From positions 248,001 through 312,000 of the forward strand of contig JBPJFZ010000003.1 of assembly GCA_051208035.1 (NCBI GenBank): a DNA stretch of 64,000 nt, read 5' to 3'. The notes under the pieces are model-generated. The model was not told the DNA's origin. It saw only the letters and a list, made by a program, of their open reading frames with translations, and did not search any database. This DNA comes from JACKOB01 sp024234575. Its GTDB lineage: Bacteria; Pseudomonadota; Gammaproteobacteria; Pseudomonadales; Oleiphilaceae. Below, one piece after another: positions 35,241 to 44,259 of this stretch (positions within the stretch are counted from its first letter, which is position 1; each line of letters begins with the position of its first letter). Made by a program: the position numbers and the translations under genes.

Positions 35241-36914
35241 TTATCGTTTGAGCGGGCCGGGTTTGGAGATACCAAATCCCTGGGCGTAATCGATTCCAAT
35301 GCTTTTGAGCGCCGCTTCTATTTGATCATTTTCGACAAATTCGGCGATGGTTTTCAAGCCGGCGGCGTGGCTTACCTGGTTGCAGGCTTCGACAATGCCT
35401 CTGTCGATCGGGTCATTGAGAAGGTTGCGCACAAAGCTGCCATCGATTTTTAAGAAATCTACCGGAATCGTTTTTAAATAAGAAAACGAGCTCATTCCTA
35501 CGCCAAAATCATCGATGGCAAATTTGAAGCCTTCATCTCTAATCTCAGCGATGAACTCTACCGCGTTGGTAAGGTTATCAATGGCTGCTGTTTCAGTAAT
35601 CTCTAAACAAATACGGTCTGGTTTAATCTGGTAGGTTTTTAGCAGGTTGCGGATGTCCCCAAAAAACTTTGGATCGCTTAAAGTAATACCCGAAAGATTG
35701 ATAAAAAACGTTCCCTGATTTTGCCGTCCCAGTCCGGTTTCGGCGAGATATTTAAAGACATTTTTTACTACCCAGCGATCGATTTGCGGCATCAGGTTGT
35801 ATTTTTCGGCGGCGGGAATAAATGCGCCAGGGGCGATCAGGCCGTTGCTATCATTCAGGCGTATTAAAAACTCACCGTATTCACCATCGTTGCCTGCAGA
35901 GAGTTGCTTCATTTGCTGAAAAAACAGGGTAAATTTATCGTCCTGCAGGCTTTGTTTTATTTTGCCAACCCATTGCATTTCATTGCGGCGGTGGTGGTAC
36001 TCTTCGTTGTCTTCGCTATACCATTGTAACCCTTCGCGGCCCTTTTCCTTGGCTACGTAGCAGGCAATATCTGCACAGCTAAGCAGTTCGGCAATGGGGC
36101 GGGTGTGCTCTTCAATTGCCACCAAGCCAATGCTGATGCTAATGCTGTATGGTGTTTGTTGCCACACAAAGCGCAGACTATGAATGGCTTTTCTTATTCT
36201 TTCGGCGAGTTTCTGTGCTGATTTTTTGCTGGTTTTTTCCAGAAGCAAGCCAAACTCATCGCCCCCAAGTCGTGCGAGAGTATCTTCTTCGCGGATATGC
36301 TGCTGCAGCGTTTTAGTGACTTGTTTAAGCAGTTCATCCCCAGCGACATGGCCACAGGTGTCGTTAACAATTTTGAACTGGTCCAGGTCAAGATACATCA
36401 GAATGTTTGAGCCGCCATCTTTTCTTTCGGCACACTCTCGCAGGCGTCGCTCAAATTCTTGTCGGTTAATCAGGCGGGTAAGCGTGTCATGGTAGGCAAG
36501 AAACTGCAGGTCTTGTTCTGCAACCTGGCGTGCCTTACGGCTTTCTGTGGCGTTAACTTCCCGTTGTATAGCAGGGATAAGTCGCCCTAGGTTGTCTTTC
36601 ATTACATAGTCTTGCGCCCCCTCCTGCATGGCTTCAACGCCAATTTCATCCGCCATGGTTCCGGATACAATAATGACGGGCACATCGGGATAGGTGCTTT
36701 TTACGATCTTAATCACGTCGCTGGACGAGAGCTTGGGCATGTTGTGATCGGATATCACGATATCCCAGCTGCTGGTGAGCGCTGCTCGTAACTGCGTTTC
36801 GTTGATGGCGTGACGGGTTTCAGACAGCAAGCCACTCTGACGAATAGTGCGCATGATTAACAACGCATCATTTTCATCATCGTCGACGATCAGAATATTC
36901 ACTTTATCAACCAC
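35241..36914 (-). CDS. Response regulator with GGDEF and EAL domains (c-di-GMP turnover)
   Basis: A 557-residue protein that should make and/or degrade cyclic-di-GMP under phosphorylation control. The receiver has Asp56 (VISDHNMPK). The GGDEF domain is intact at 217-221, with an inhibitory-site RxxD at 208-211. The EAL domain (about 315-553) has E-F-L at 348-350 in place of E-A-L but keeps the metal- and base-type residues: NLSG, EITETAA, DDFGVGMSS, FLKIDGSF, AEFVE and QGFGISKP. It could therefore be bifunctional. It is the last gene of the YfiR-kinase-regulator operon, 30 bases after the single-domain regulator. Confidence 0.88.
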   Translation of the reverse strand: MVDKVNILIVDDDENDALLIMRTIRQSGLLSETRHAINETQLRAALTSSWDIVISDHNMPKLSSSDVIKIVKSTYPDVPVIIVSGTMADEIGVEAMQEGAQDYVMKDNLGRLIPAIQREVNATESRKARQVAEQDLQFLAYHDTLTRLINRQEFERRLRECAERKDGGSNILMYLDLDQFKIVNDTCGHVAGDELLKQVTKTLQQHIREEDTLARLGGDEFGLLLEKTSKKSAQKLAERIRKAIHSLRFVWQQTPYSISISIGLVAIEEHTRPIAELLSCADIACYVAKEKGREGLQWYSEDNEEYHHRRNEMQWVGKIKQSLQDDKFTLFFQQMKQLSAGNDGEYGEFLIRLNDSNGLIAPGAFIPAAEKYNLMPQIDRWVVKNVFKYLAETGLGRQNQGTFFINLSGITLSDPKFFGDIRNLLKTYQIKPDRICLEITETAAIDNLTNAVEFIAEIRDEGFKFAIDDFGVGMSSFSYLKTIPVDFLKIDGSFVRNLLNDPIDRGIVEACNQVSHAAGLKTIAEFVENDQIEAALKSIGIDYAQGFGISKPGPLKR

Positions 36915-36944
36915 GTTCAGGCTCTCGAATTTTCGCGTACACTA

Positions 36945-37385
36945 TTACCGCTCATTAGGTGTCCGATTCATACCCAGCCAGTATCTGCCAAGTAATCCAA
37001 TTTCTTCGATAAACTCATCAAAATCGACGGGCTTTCTTATATAACTGTTCGCGCCAAGACTATAACCTGCCAGCATGTCTTGCTCTTCATCCGAGGAAGT
37101 CAACAATACGATAGGAATTAGTCGGGTTGTTGCGTGGCTGCGAATACTCTCAAGTACCTGTAAGCCACTAAGCTTTGGCAGGTTGATATCGAGCAGGATA
37201 ACACGCGGTAACTCCAGCTTGTTGCGTTCGGCAAACTTACCTTGGGCATAAACGTAATCAAGGGCTTCCTCGCCGTCACGGGCTACGACCACTTTGCTTG
37301 GTGTGGCAGCCTTCTTCAGCGCTCTTATTGCTAACAGCTCATCGTCTTCGTTGTCTTCGACAAGAAGTATAGTTTCGGCAGTCAT
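36945..37385 (-). CDS. Single-domain response regulator (Rcp1-like)
   Basis: A 146-residue stand-alone receiver domain with acidic pair DNEDD near 11-15, phosphorylation site Asp66 (VILLDINLPK), Thr/Ser in LLTSSDEE and the conserved Lys in YIRKPVDF. The extended loop between strand and helix (YVYAQGKFAERNKLELP) is typical of Rcp1-type receivers that partner with phytochrome-like kinases, and the neighbouring kinase is of that type. With no output domain it probably shuttles phosphate from that kinase to the REC-GGDEF-EAL protein or to another target. It lies 140 bases after the kinase gene and 30 bases before the GGDEF-EAL gene. Confidence 0.88.
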   Translation of the reverse strand: MTAETILLVEDNEDDELLAIRALKKAATPSKVVVARDGEEALDYVYAQGKFAERNKLELPRVILLDINLPKLSGLQVLESIRSHATTRLIPIVLLTSSDEEQDMLAGYSLGANSYIRKPVDFDEFIEEIGLLGRYWLGMNRTPNER

Positions 37386-37525
37386 AATTTATCTCCGTCT
37401 ATAAGGAACAAGTGTAGCCCAAATATCCAGTGTCATTATGTTGTTTTCTTGTAACTGCCGCGGCGGTGCAAATCTTCTTATATGTAAGTATCGAAAATGA
37501 CTGGTCTGTCATGATCTTTAGGCCG

Positions 37526-39067
37526 TTAAGCTTCAGCGTTATGGGTGTGACCATAAAACGCATCGCTTTCAATATCTTCCGGCGAACTTTCGTTGAGGGT
37601 AAAGTAAAAGCTGGCACCCTCATTGAGCGTAGATGTGGCCCAGATATGGCCATGATGGCGGTGGATAATACGCGAGACTGTTGCCAGCCCAATACCGGTA
37701 CCTTCGAACTGATCAGTGGCGTGCAATCGCTTGAAAGCACTAAACAGGTCTTTGGCGTAGCGCTTATCGAAACCCGCACCATTATCTTTGACGTAGTAGA
37801 CTGTTTTTCCTTGTTGTTGATAGCTGCCTATCTCTATACGAGGCCTGGCTTCATACCCAGTATATTTCCACGCATTGCCAATCAGGTTATCCAGTGCTAC
37901 TTCGAGCAGTTTGGCATCAGCGTAAACCGTCATGACGGGATCTATTTCTACTTCAATGTGTCGATCTGGCTGGCGACTTTTTAGTTCGTCAACAATATTC
38001 TGGCAGAGGGTGGAGATATTAATTTTTACCGGTACCAGATCTTTCCGGCTCACCCTGGAAAGCTGTAGCAAGGTGTTAATTAAATCTCCCATTTTTTGGC
38101 TGGCATCGCGGGTACGTTTCATATAACTGTGGGCGACCTGGTCGAGTTCATCACCGTAGTCTTCCAGCAATGCTTTGGTAAAACCGTCAATGGCCCGCAA
38201 TGGCGACCGCAAATCATGTGACACGGAGTAACTGAATGCTTCCAGTTCTTTATTGGCCACATCAAGCTCTTTGTTCGAGATGGCGAGATAATTATTTACA
38301 TCTGCCAGTTCGCGAGTGCGGTCGGCAATTTTTTGTTCGAGTAGTTCGGCGTCTTCTTTTATCTTGTCATTCTGGGCTTTTATGGTTGCCAGCATGCTGT
38401 TAAAGGCATCCACCAGATCGCCAATTTCATCAGTACTGTTCTTGCGGGCCTGCAACGAGTAGTCCTGGGTTTTGGATACCTGGCTGGCAGTGTGCTGAAG
38501 CTCTAAAAGAGGGGTCGAAATAATCGTCTGTAAGGCACTGGAAAGGTAGTACACCGCCACACTAATCAGCACAGCCAGGGCAAGCATGGCGATTAGGTAG
38601 TCGGTCTGCTGCTGATACAGGTTGTCTAAAGACACTCGAATGTACAATAACCCCTGGAAGTCGTTATCGACGATTATCGGTTCGGTGCGCACGTAATGCT
38701 GTGTATCAAACAAGCTGAGGTTTAATGCTGGGGCTTTCGGGCAGGGTTGTACGGTTTTGTTCCGCATTAACGATGCCAGCAGCTTGAAATTGGCGTCGTA
38801 TACACAGCTGGCGATCACATCGCGGTGCAGCATCAAACCGTCAAGGTTTTCCGTGAGGGTGGCGGTATCACCAAAAGTTATGGCAGCCTGACTTTGGTTT
38901 GCGATGATTTTTGAAGTGGTCGTAAATTCGCTGACGATGCCTTGTTTTTGGTTGTAAAACTCATAGGCTATAAAAACCGTGGTGAGCACGACTACCGCAA
39001 ATAATACGGCAGCCATGATCATCAGCGATAATTTTTGCCGAATAGGCAAGCCTTTAATACTTAACAA
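37526..39067 (-). CDS. Membrane histidine kinase with CHASE8-like sensor and HAMP
   Basis: A 513-residue kinase. Two membrane helices (about 15-37 and 155-177) enclose a periplasmic domain of CHASE8 type, with the phrase AAITFGDTATLTENLDGL, also found in YfiN-like cyclases. HAMP (178-230) and a coiled coil follow. The phospho-acceptor box is SVSHDLRSPLRAIDGF with His284, of the phytochrome-kinase type, and the ATPase has NAWKYT and GTGIGLATV. It lies 34 bases after the YfiR-like gene. In Pseudomonas YfiR restrains the CHASE8 cyclase YfiN from the periplasm. Here the same inhibitor may act on a kinase. That control is inference from synteny and domain type. Confidence 0.87.
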   Translation of the reverse strand: MLSIKGLPIRQKLSLMIMAAVLFAVVVLTTVFIAYEFYNQKQGIVSEFTTTSKIIANQSQAAITFGDTATLTENLDGLMLHRDVIASCVYDANFKLLASLMRNKTVQPCPKAPALNLSLFDTQHYVRTEPIIVDNDFQGLLYIRVSLDNLYQQQTDYLIAMLALAVLISVAVYYLSSALQTIISTPLLELQHTASQVSKTQDYSLQARKNSTDEIGDLVDAFNSMLATIKAQNDKIKEDAELLEQKIADRTRELADVNNYLAISNKELDVANKELEAFSYSVSHDLRSPLRAIDGFTKALLEDYGDELDQVAHSYMKRTRDASQKMGDLINTLLQLSRVSRKDLVPVKINISTLCQNIVDELKSRQPDRHIEVEIDPVMTVYADAKLLEVALDNLIGNAWKYTGYEARPRIEIGSYQQQGKTVYYVKDNGAGFDKRYAKDLFSAFKRLHATDQFEGTGIGLATVSRIIHRHHGHIWATSTLNEGASFYFTLNESSPEDIESDAFYGHTHNAEA

Positions 39068-39101
39068 AGGTTTGTCCTCATATTACAGCGCGTCCATTTA
39101 T

Positions 39102-39635
39102 TCATTGCTTAACCTCGTTTGCCAGTTTTAAAAGTTTCGAGCTGATATCCAGCCCCACTGCTCGGGCTTTTTCGAGGTTGATATCGAAACGCACAATGTT
39201 GCCTAGCTTGATAAAACCAACGCAACCACCTAATTCAGTAAAATTTTCAATTTCACTAATGGTAAGAATCGGATATTTTGCCGCTAGGCTGATAATCTCT
39301 GGTATGAACTTTTCTTCAGAATGGTTGATCAACAGCACGTTACAGGTGCTTATTTGGGAAATGTCTGGATAGGTGACGACTATATTTTGTCCACGCACGC
39401 TAAGGCTGTTGAATTTTTCGGTAAAGGTTCCGAAAGGGTTGTCGCCATAGATGCAGAGCTGGAAGTCGGTGTCGCTATCAGTGGCTGGCCAGGTGACAAA
39501 TTTGACGAAATTGTAGACATAGGCGGCTTTGATTTCGACTTCTGAGCGTGCCAGTGCTTGGCTGCCAAAGAGCACCATTGCAAGCAACCCAAGCAGCCGT
39601 ATAGACTTTTTTATAAGGGATGCATCATGCGCCAT
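39102..39635 (-). CDS. YfiR-family periplasmic protein (DUF4154)
   Basis: A 177-residue secreted protein of the YfiR family. It has a signal peptide (about residues 10-29, ending SQALA), the diagnostic AAYVYNFVKFVTWP near 37, and the C-terminal RFDINLEKARAVGLDISSKLLKLA. Three cysteines (in QLCIYG, STCNVL and GGCVGF) may form the disulfide that controls redox sensing in Pseudomonas YfiR. In that organism YfiR is a periplasmic inhibitor of the diguanylate cyclase YfiN. Here it leads an operon with a CHASE8-like kinase, a receiver and a GGDEF-EAL protein, so it most likely gates this c-di-GMP pathway. Confidence 0.88.
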   Translation of the reverse strand: MAHDASLIKKSIRLLGLLAMVLFGSQALARSEVEIKAAYVYNFVKFVTWPATDSDTDFQLCIYGDNPFGTFTEKFNSLSVRGQNIVVTYPDISQISTCNVLLINHSEEKFIPEIISLAAKYPILTISEIENFTELGGCVGFIKLGNIVRFDINLEKARAVGLDISSKLLKLANEVKQ

Positions 39636-39796
39636 TAGAGTGGATACGATCGTGTCGTTGGTCTGGAGTACATATTAATCTTCAGAGGTTCCCTAACATA
39701 TTGAATTTTTTATTTTTAATTAGATTAGTTGCCGCGATTGGGGCTGTAAAGTTTTCGTCGGCAATTGTGAGGCGTTTTGCAGGCTGGCTCTGCGAA

Positions 39797-40177
39797 TCAA
39801 AGCAACATTACTACCACCAAGGCCAATAAACCCAGCCAAAAAGCGAGCACCAGGAATATTCCCAGCCAGATTAACTTGCGGGCGTGCGGCACCAGGGTTG
39901 ATTTTTTCGCTTTGTATTCTTGCCAGAGCTCATCAGGAATTAATTTGATAACAAGCCAGATACCAAGGGGAACCAGAATTAAATCATCAAGCAACCCCAA
40001 TACCGGAATAAAATCCGGGATAAGGTCTATCGGGCTGATGGCATAGGCCACGACGAGAATCGCCAATACTCTTGCCAGCATCGGCGTGCGCCGGTCTTTT
40101 ATTACCAGATAAAGTCGATAGAGGTTTTGTGGGGTTTCTTTGGCAGTGTTTTTTAATTGTCTTAATAGATTGCGCAT
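39797..40177 (-). CDS. YkvA family membrane protein (DUF1232)
   Basis: A 126-residue inner-membrane protein of the DUF1232/YkvA family, whose function is not established. The family signature AYAISPIDLIPDFIPVLGLLDDL is at about 44-66 and overlaps the first helices; a further helix lies at the C-terminus (WLGIFLVLAFWLGLLALVVV). It is eight bases downstream of the AlkB-like gene and is probably the last gene of the AmrS-AlkB-YkvA unit. Confidence 0.88.
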   Translation of the reverse strand: MRNLLRQLKNTAKETPQNLYRLYLVIKDRRTPMLARVLAILVVAYAISPIDLIPDFIPVLGLLDDLILVPLGIWLVIKLIPDELWQEYKAKKSTLVPHARKLIWLGIFLVLAFWLGLLALVVVMLL

Positions 40178-40185
40178 TACCGGCC

Positions 40186-40932
40186 CTACACGATGTGACG
40201 AAAAGTCAGGTTGATCCTTGGCCCAGTGGCTGTATTCGATTTTGGTACCTGATGATACCAGTGATGCTGCATGTTACCAGACATGATCAGAAGAGAGTTA
40301 TGCGGCAAAAGTAGCGCATGCCGCATGTTCTTCTGGCGCTTATGCTTAAGCTGAAAGCGGCGTGTCGCTCCCAAAGATATTGAAGCAATAATGGGGTTGC
40401 TGCCCAGTTCGGCTTCATCGTCGCTGTGCCAGCCAACGCTGTCTTTTTCGTTGCGATAGAGGTTGCATAAGACGCTGTTGTAGCAGATTGGTTGTGTGGC
40501 AGTTTTATCAGTGATACAGGGCGGTAACAGCAGGTTGCTAATCTGCGTGACAACCTGGCGCAGTAGCGTTAATGGTTCGATAAACCTAAGTGGCGTGAGT
40601 TTTAACCCGGAGTATCCATAGGCTGCATGGCTTTCTCCATACCAAGCCTGCAGTCTTGGAATAGGTATGTTTTTGCCTGCGATGCGTAAGCTATCTTGCG
40701 ACCAGCGGATGTCTCGATGCAGGGTTTCATATAACAGGTTGGCATAGTCGCCGGTGAACAAGTTCGTGATCAGTGTCAGCTTGCCAGTATCTTCCAGCGG
40801 GAATTTTTCGTAATAGCACTGCCCGGCGTGGAGGTGGGTTACTCCTGTTATTAGGTTTTTCTTCGCTGAGCTGATCGCGGTAGTGGTGTCTATCACCTCA
40901 GCATCGGAAAACAGCGAAATTTGATCAGACAT
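40186..40932 (-). CDS. AlkB-like 2-oxoglutarate/Fe(II) dioxygenase
   Basis: A 248-residue dioxygenase related to AlkB/ALKBH2-3, enzymes that remove methyl lesions from nucleic acids by oxidation. The iron ligands are the His and Asp of GWHSDDE and the His of HHWYHQVPK, and the 2-oxoglutarate-binding Arg is in GPRINLTFR. The nucleotide-recognition lid IPRLQAWYGES is conserved. I start at ATG 40932; ATG 40944 and a TTG at 40965 are in frame. It lies directly after amrS, as the second gene of the unit. DNA repair is the family's usual role, so the substrate is probable but not proven. Confidence 0.87.
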   Translation of the reverse strand: MSDQISLFSDAEVIDTTTAISSAKKNLITGVTHLHAGQCYYEKFPLEDTGKLTLITNLFTGDYANLLYETLHRDIRWSQDSLRIAGKNIPIPRLQAWYGESHAAYGYSGLKLTPLRFIEPLTLLRQVVTQISNLLLPPCITDKTATQPICYNSVLCNLYRNEKDSVGWHSDDEAELGSNPIIASISLGATRRFQLKHKRQKNMRHALLLPHNSLLIMSGNMQHHWYHQVPKSNTATGPRINLTFRHIV

Positions 40933-40973
40933 ATTCAGGCCCATAATCTCAGTTAATTTGCACAAGACGCCCG

Positions 40974-42065
40974 CTAGTTTATTGCAATGGGTTGCCGGCG
41001 AGAGCCCCAGTGACCGGGTTGTGGGTTAAATCTACCTGCCAGGGGCGTCAGGCATTGACGGCAGCGGCCTTGATCGTCGAGCCCCCAGTGACCCAGAGTG
41101 TACCAATCGCGCTCGATTAATACTGCTTGGCAATGATGGCAGTAAGTGCTGCTGCCAGCGCTATCGTGGACGTTACCCGTGTAGGCATAGCGCACGCCGT
41201 TGTGGATGGCGATGTTACGCGCACGGGACAGGGTGCCGGCGGGTGTTGCCGCGATATCGCGCATTTTCCAGTCTGGATGGAAGGCGGTGAAATGCATGGG
41301 TATTTGCGGGCCAAGATTTTTTACCACCCACTGCGTCATTTTTTCAATCTCGTCATCGCTGTCATTTTGACCTGGTATCAGCAAGGTTGTTAATTCGAGC
41401 CAGGTATCGGTTTCGTGCACAATATACTGCAGTGTATCCAGAATGGGGGCTAAATGCGCACCGCAGAGTTTATAGTAAAAGTCCTCCGTAAACCCTTTCA
41501 GGTCGACATTGGCTGCATCCATATATTTAAAAAATGCCTTTGCCGGTTCGTCACAAATATAACCTGCGGTTACGGCTACCGTATGAACACCTTTTTCACG
41601 ACAGGCAATGGCGCTATCGATGGCATATTCCAGAAAAATAACCGGGTCATTGTAGGTGAAGGCAATGCTTTGGCACTGATGCTTTAGTGCCGCTTCGGCC
41701 AGCTGGGCCGGCATTGCCCGTGATGATAAACGCTGCATTTCTCGTGATTTGCTAATGTCCCAGTTCTGGCAGAATTTACAGGCAAGATTGCAGCCTGCGG
41801 TACCAAAGGACAGCACGGGTGAGCCTGGATAAAAATGATTGAGCGGCTTTTTTTCGATGGGATCAATGCAAAAACCGCTCGACTGACCGTAAGTTGTTAG
41901 CACGATGGTGTCGTTTTGCCTTTCGCGCACAAAGCAAAGTCCTTGCTGGCCTTCGTGCAATTTGCAGGCGCGGGGGCAAACATCACATTGTATTCGGCCG
42001 TCTTCAACCGGGTGCCAGTATTGTGTTGGCCAGTGCCGGCTATTGCTTGGGTTGTCGGTTGTCAT
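40974..42065 (-). CDS. amrS: AmrS, AmmeMemoRadiSam-system radical SAM enzyme
   Basis: A 363-residue radical S-adenosylmethionine enzyme of the AmrS family. The iron-sulfur motif is CNLACKFC, followed by QNWDISKSRE. Upstream the CDVCPRACKLHEGQQGLC block and downstream two CxxC pairs (YCHHC and CRQC) suggest extra metal sites. Family members usually occur with MEMO (DUF52) and AMMECR1 genes and are thought to modify a protein or RNA target. Neither partner is present in this window. It instead precedes an AlkB-like dioxygenase and a YkvA protein. Family assignment is strong; the reaction is unresolved. Confidence 0.9.
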   Translation of the reverse strand: MTTDNPSNSRHWPTQYWHPVEDGRIQCDVCPRACKLHEGQQGLCFVRERQNDTIVLTTYGQSSGFCIDPIEKKPLNHFYPGSPVLSFGTAGCNLACKFCQNWDISKSREMQRLSSRAMPAQLAEAALKHQCQSIAFTYNDPVIFLEYAIDSAIACREKGVHTVAVTAGYICDEPAKAFFKYMDAANVDLKGFTEDFYYKLCGAHLAPILDTLQYIVHETDTWLELTTLLIPGQNDSDDEIEKMTQWVVKNLGPQIPMHFTAFHPDWKMRDIAATPAGTLSRARNIAIHNGVRYAYTGNVHDSAGSSTYCHHCQAVLIERDWYTLGHWGLDDQGRCRQCLTPLAGRFNPQPGHWGSRRQPIAIN

Positions 42066-42285
42066 CTGTGACTCCTCAACGCTTTAAGAATGCTTTTAGA
42101 GAATGTTCGCAAACCAGCATTAATGCGTTTTTATAGCCTTAGCGTGCCATAATTTTTTTAAATAGAAAACCGCCGCAATCTGCAGTAAAGGGGTTGAGCT
42201 TACCTTGCTGACCTGCGTATGATTAGACAGCTTTTTGCCTCGCTTCACCCTATAAACCGGTTAATCTTAAACAGGATTTTATTGC

Positions 42286-43095
42286 ATGTTAGGTCGTTTT
42301 CTCGTGTCTACCTTACTGGTATTGGCATTAATGTCGCCATTTGCGACAGCACTTTCTTTGTCTGGGCCACTCACTCAGGGCGGGTTGATTTCTGGTGAGG
42401 TGGCGCCAGGCAGTCAGGTAGAGTTTGCGGGCAAGTCTGTGCGCGTCAATGCAGCGGGTAAGTTTGTGATAGGTGTGGGTCGTGATGCCGAATTGTCCCA
42501 GTCATTGCAGGTGATTCTGCCTAATGGTGAAAAACAGACACATGCCTTTTCGCTCAGTAAACGTGAGTACAACGTCCAAAAGGTAAACGGTATTTCTAAA
42601 AAAATTATGAGCCCTTCTGAAAGCGATCTAAAAAGAATTCGTGAGGAGGCGGCGTTGGTAAAAAAAGCTCGCTCGGAAGATAGTGCACGGCAAGATGTTT
42701 TCGATGGTTTTGTTTGGCCGCTAGACGGGCCAATAAGTGGTGTTTATGGCAGCCAGCGCGTGTATAACGGCAAACCGGGGCGACCGCATTTTGGATTGGA
42801 TATCGCCGCACCAACCGGCACCCCGGTGCATGCGCCTGCAGATGGCGTGGTTACTCTGGCGCACGATGATATGTTTTATTCCGGCGGCACCCTGATCGTT
42901 GACCACGGCTTTGGTGTGTTTTCTACCTTTATTCATATGAGCAAAGTGATCGCCAAATCCGGTCAGGAAATAAAAAGAGGCGATATTATCGGCGAGGTCG
43001 GCGCCACAGGGCGGGCGACTGGCCCGCATCTGGACTGGCGTATCAACTGGTTTGATGAGCGACTTGACCCACAGTTGCTCTTGCCTGCGCGATAG
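42286..43095 (+). CDS. M23 (LytM-type) zinc metallopeptidase
   Basis: A 269-residue secreted peptidase or peptidase-like protein acting on peptidoglycan cross-links. A signal peptide (MLGRFLVSTLLVLALMSPFATA) is followed by an all-beta N-terminal domain (about 23-95), a charged helix (about 105-130), and the LytM domain (about 140-265). Its zinc-binding residues are present: His and Asp of HFGLDIAAP, and the His of GPHLDW, with FIHMS for the usual H-x-H region. The domain looks catalytically competent. It is a single gene, convergent with the MaoC gene 13 bases away. Confidence 0.9.
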   Translation: MLGRFLVSTLLVLALMSPFATALSLSGPLTQGGLISGEVAPGSQVEFAGKSVRVNAAGKFVIGVGRDAELSQSLQVILPNGEKQTHAFSLSKREYNVQKVNGISKKIMSPSESDLKRIREEAALVKKARSEDSARQDVFDGFVWPLDGPISGVYGSQRVYNGKPGRPHFGLDIAAPTGTPVHAPADGVVTLAHDDMFYSGGTLIVDHGFGVFSTFIHMSKVIAKSGQEIKRGDIIGEVGATGRATGPHLDWRINWFDERLDPQLLLPAR

Positions 43096-43108
43096 TTCAA
43101 GTCACAGA

Positions 43109-44002
43109 TCATCCGAGCGGAGAAATACTTCCTTCAATAAACGGGCGACTGCGTAGCTTATCTGATAAAAGAAAGTCGATGGTGTTTGCCTTATGCTGCC
43201 AGCTTAAAGCAACTGTGTTAGGCAGCAGTAAAGGCAGCTTAAATTCGGTGGTTTGTGTAAATGCTTCGGGCAGATTGGCATCCAGCTCGGCCAGTACTCG
43301 GGCATTCGACCACATGCCATGCACAATGGCTGCTTTAAAGCCAAAAAGCTTTGCTGATATAGCTGATATATGGATGGGATTAAAGTCACCAGAGACTTTC
43401 GCATATTGTCGCCCCTGATCTGCAGGAACATCAAACTCAACTGACTCCGGGTAGTGGGGGAGTTTTTTAAATTTCTTCTGTTTATCTGCGGCGCTTTTTT
43501 CTTGCGTTGCTTTCACGCGATAAAGGTTCGTGCTGGTCTCCTCCCAGACGATCCGACCACCACTGTGAATTTCTGTGACGATATCAAAGGTTTTGCCTTT
43601 GCTGGTGGCTTCTCCTTCTCTAAGGGTGCAATGAATGTCCAGGGCTTCATCGGCGCTAAGTCGTCGATGCTGTGTAATGCTGTTTTTCAAATGTACCAGT
43701 CCTGCCAGTGGATAAGGGAAACCGGGGTGCGTAATCAGTTTAATATGCAAAGGAAAAGCCATGACGTGTGGCCAGGTGACTGGTACATTTGTCAGACTTT
43801 TAAAGCCACAAACTTTATTGTAATGTGATAGTGCTTTGGGATCAGGTACTTGGCCGTACAGTGCATAACTTATTTCAGTTAACTGCTTGCCTTGTGGTCT
43901 AAGGCCCGAGCCAAGAAGATCTTTAAACATGCTTAACGCAGAAGGGCGACTGTTGAGAATCTTTTCTGTCGCAGGATGAGAAATATGCGGGTTTTGTACC
44001 AT
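43109..44002 (-). CDS. MaoC-like double hotdog hydratase
   Basis: A 297-residue protein whose C-terminal half is a MaoC hydratase: YAKVSGDFNPIHISAISAKLFGFKAAIVHGMW carries the catalytic Asp-x-x-x-x-His of (R)-specific enoyl-CoA hydratases. The N-terminal half has a degenerate hotdog fold (HVMAFPLHIKLI). Such enzymes hydrate enoyl-CoA to (R)-3-hydroxyacyl-CoA. In pseudomonads they sit with a high-molecular-weight FabG and a FadI-like thiolase; here those two lie at 59.9-63.0 kb. The divergent AraC-family regulator 257 bases away probably controls it. The acyl-chain specificity is unknown. Confidence 0.85.
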   Translation of the reverse strand: MVQNPHISHPATEKILNSRPSALSMFKDLLGSGLRPQGKQLTEISYALYGQVPDPKALSHYNKVCGFKSLTNVPVTWPHVMAFPLHIKLITHPGFPYPLAGLVHLKNSITQHRRLSADEALDIHCTLREGEATSKGKTFDIVTEIHSGGRIVWEETSTNLYRVKATQEKSAADKQKKFKKLPHYPESVEFDVPADQGRQYAKVSGDFNPIHISAISAKLFGFKAAIVHGMWSNARVLAELDANLPEAFTQTTEFKLPLLLPNTVALSWQHKANTIDFLLSDKLRSRPFIEGSISPLG

Positions 44003-44259
44003 GTAAGGATCCTCTTTAGCCTACACTAACGATAAACATACTTTAGAAGTAGTGGTTATTGCGTTGCTTCTATTAGCTTTGCACATTTTGGTGTGGTGCA
44101 CTGTTAAAATCAGTGTAGGCCATTAAAGAGGCAAGCTTATTGGCACAATGGCATAAAGAGCCTGTCTCCAGAGTCAGTTGCGTTGGCGCTGGTGTAAATA
44201 AGAATGCTACGAAGGCGTACCGGGTTTGCCGGTGAATCGCGAATTGTAAGCGGGGGTTT

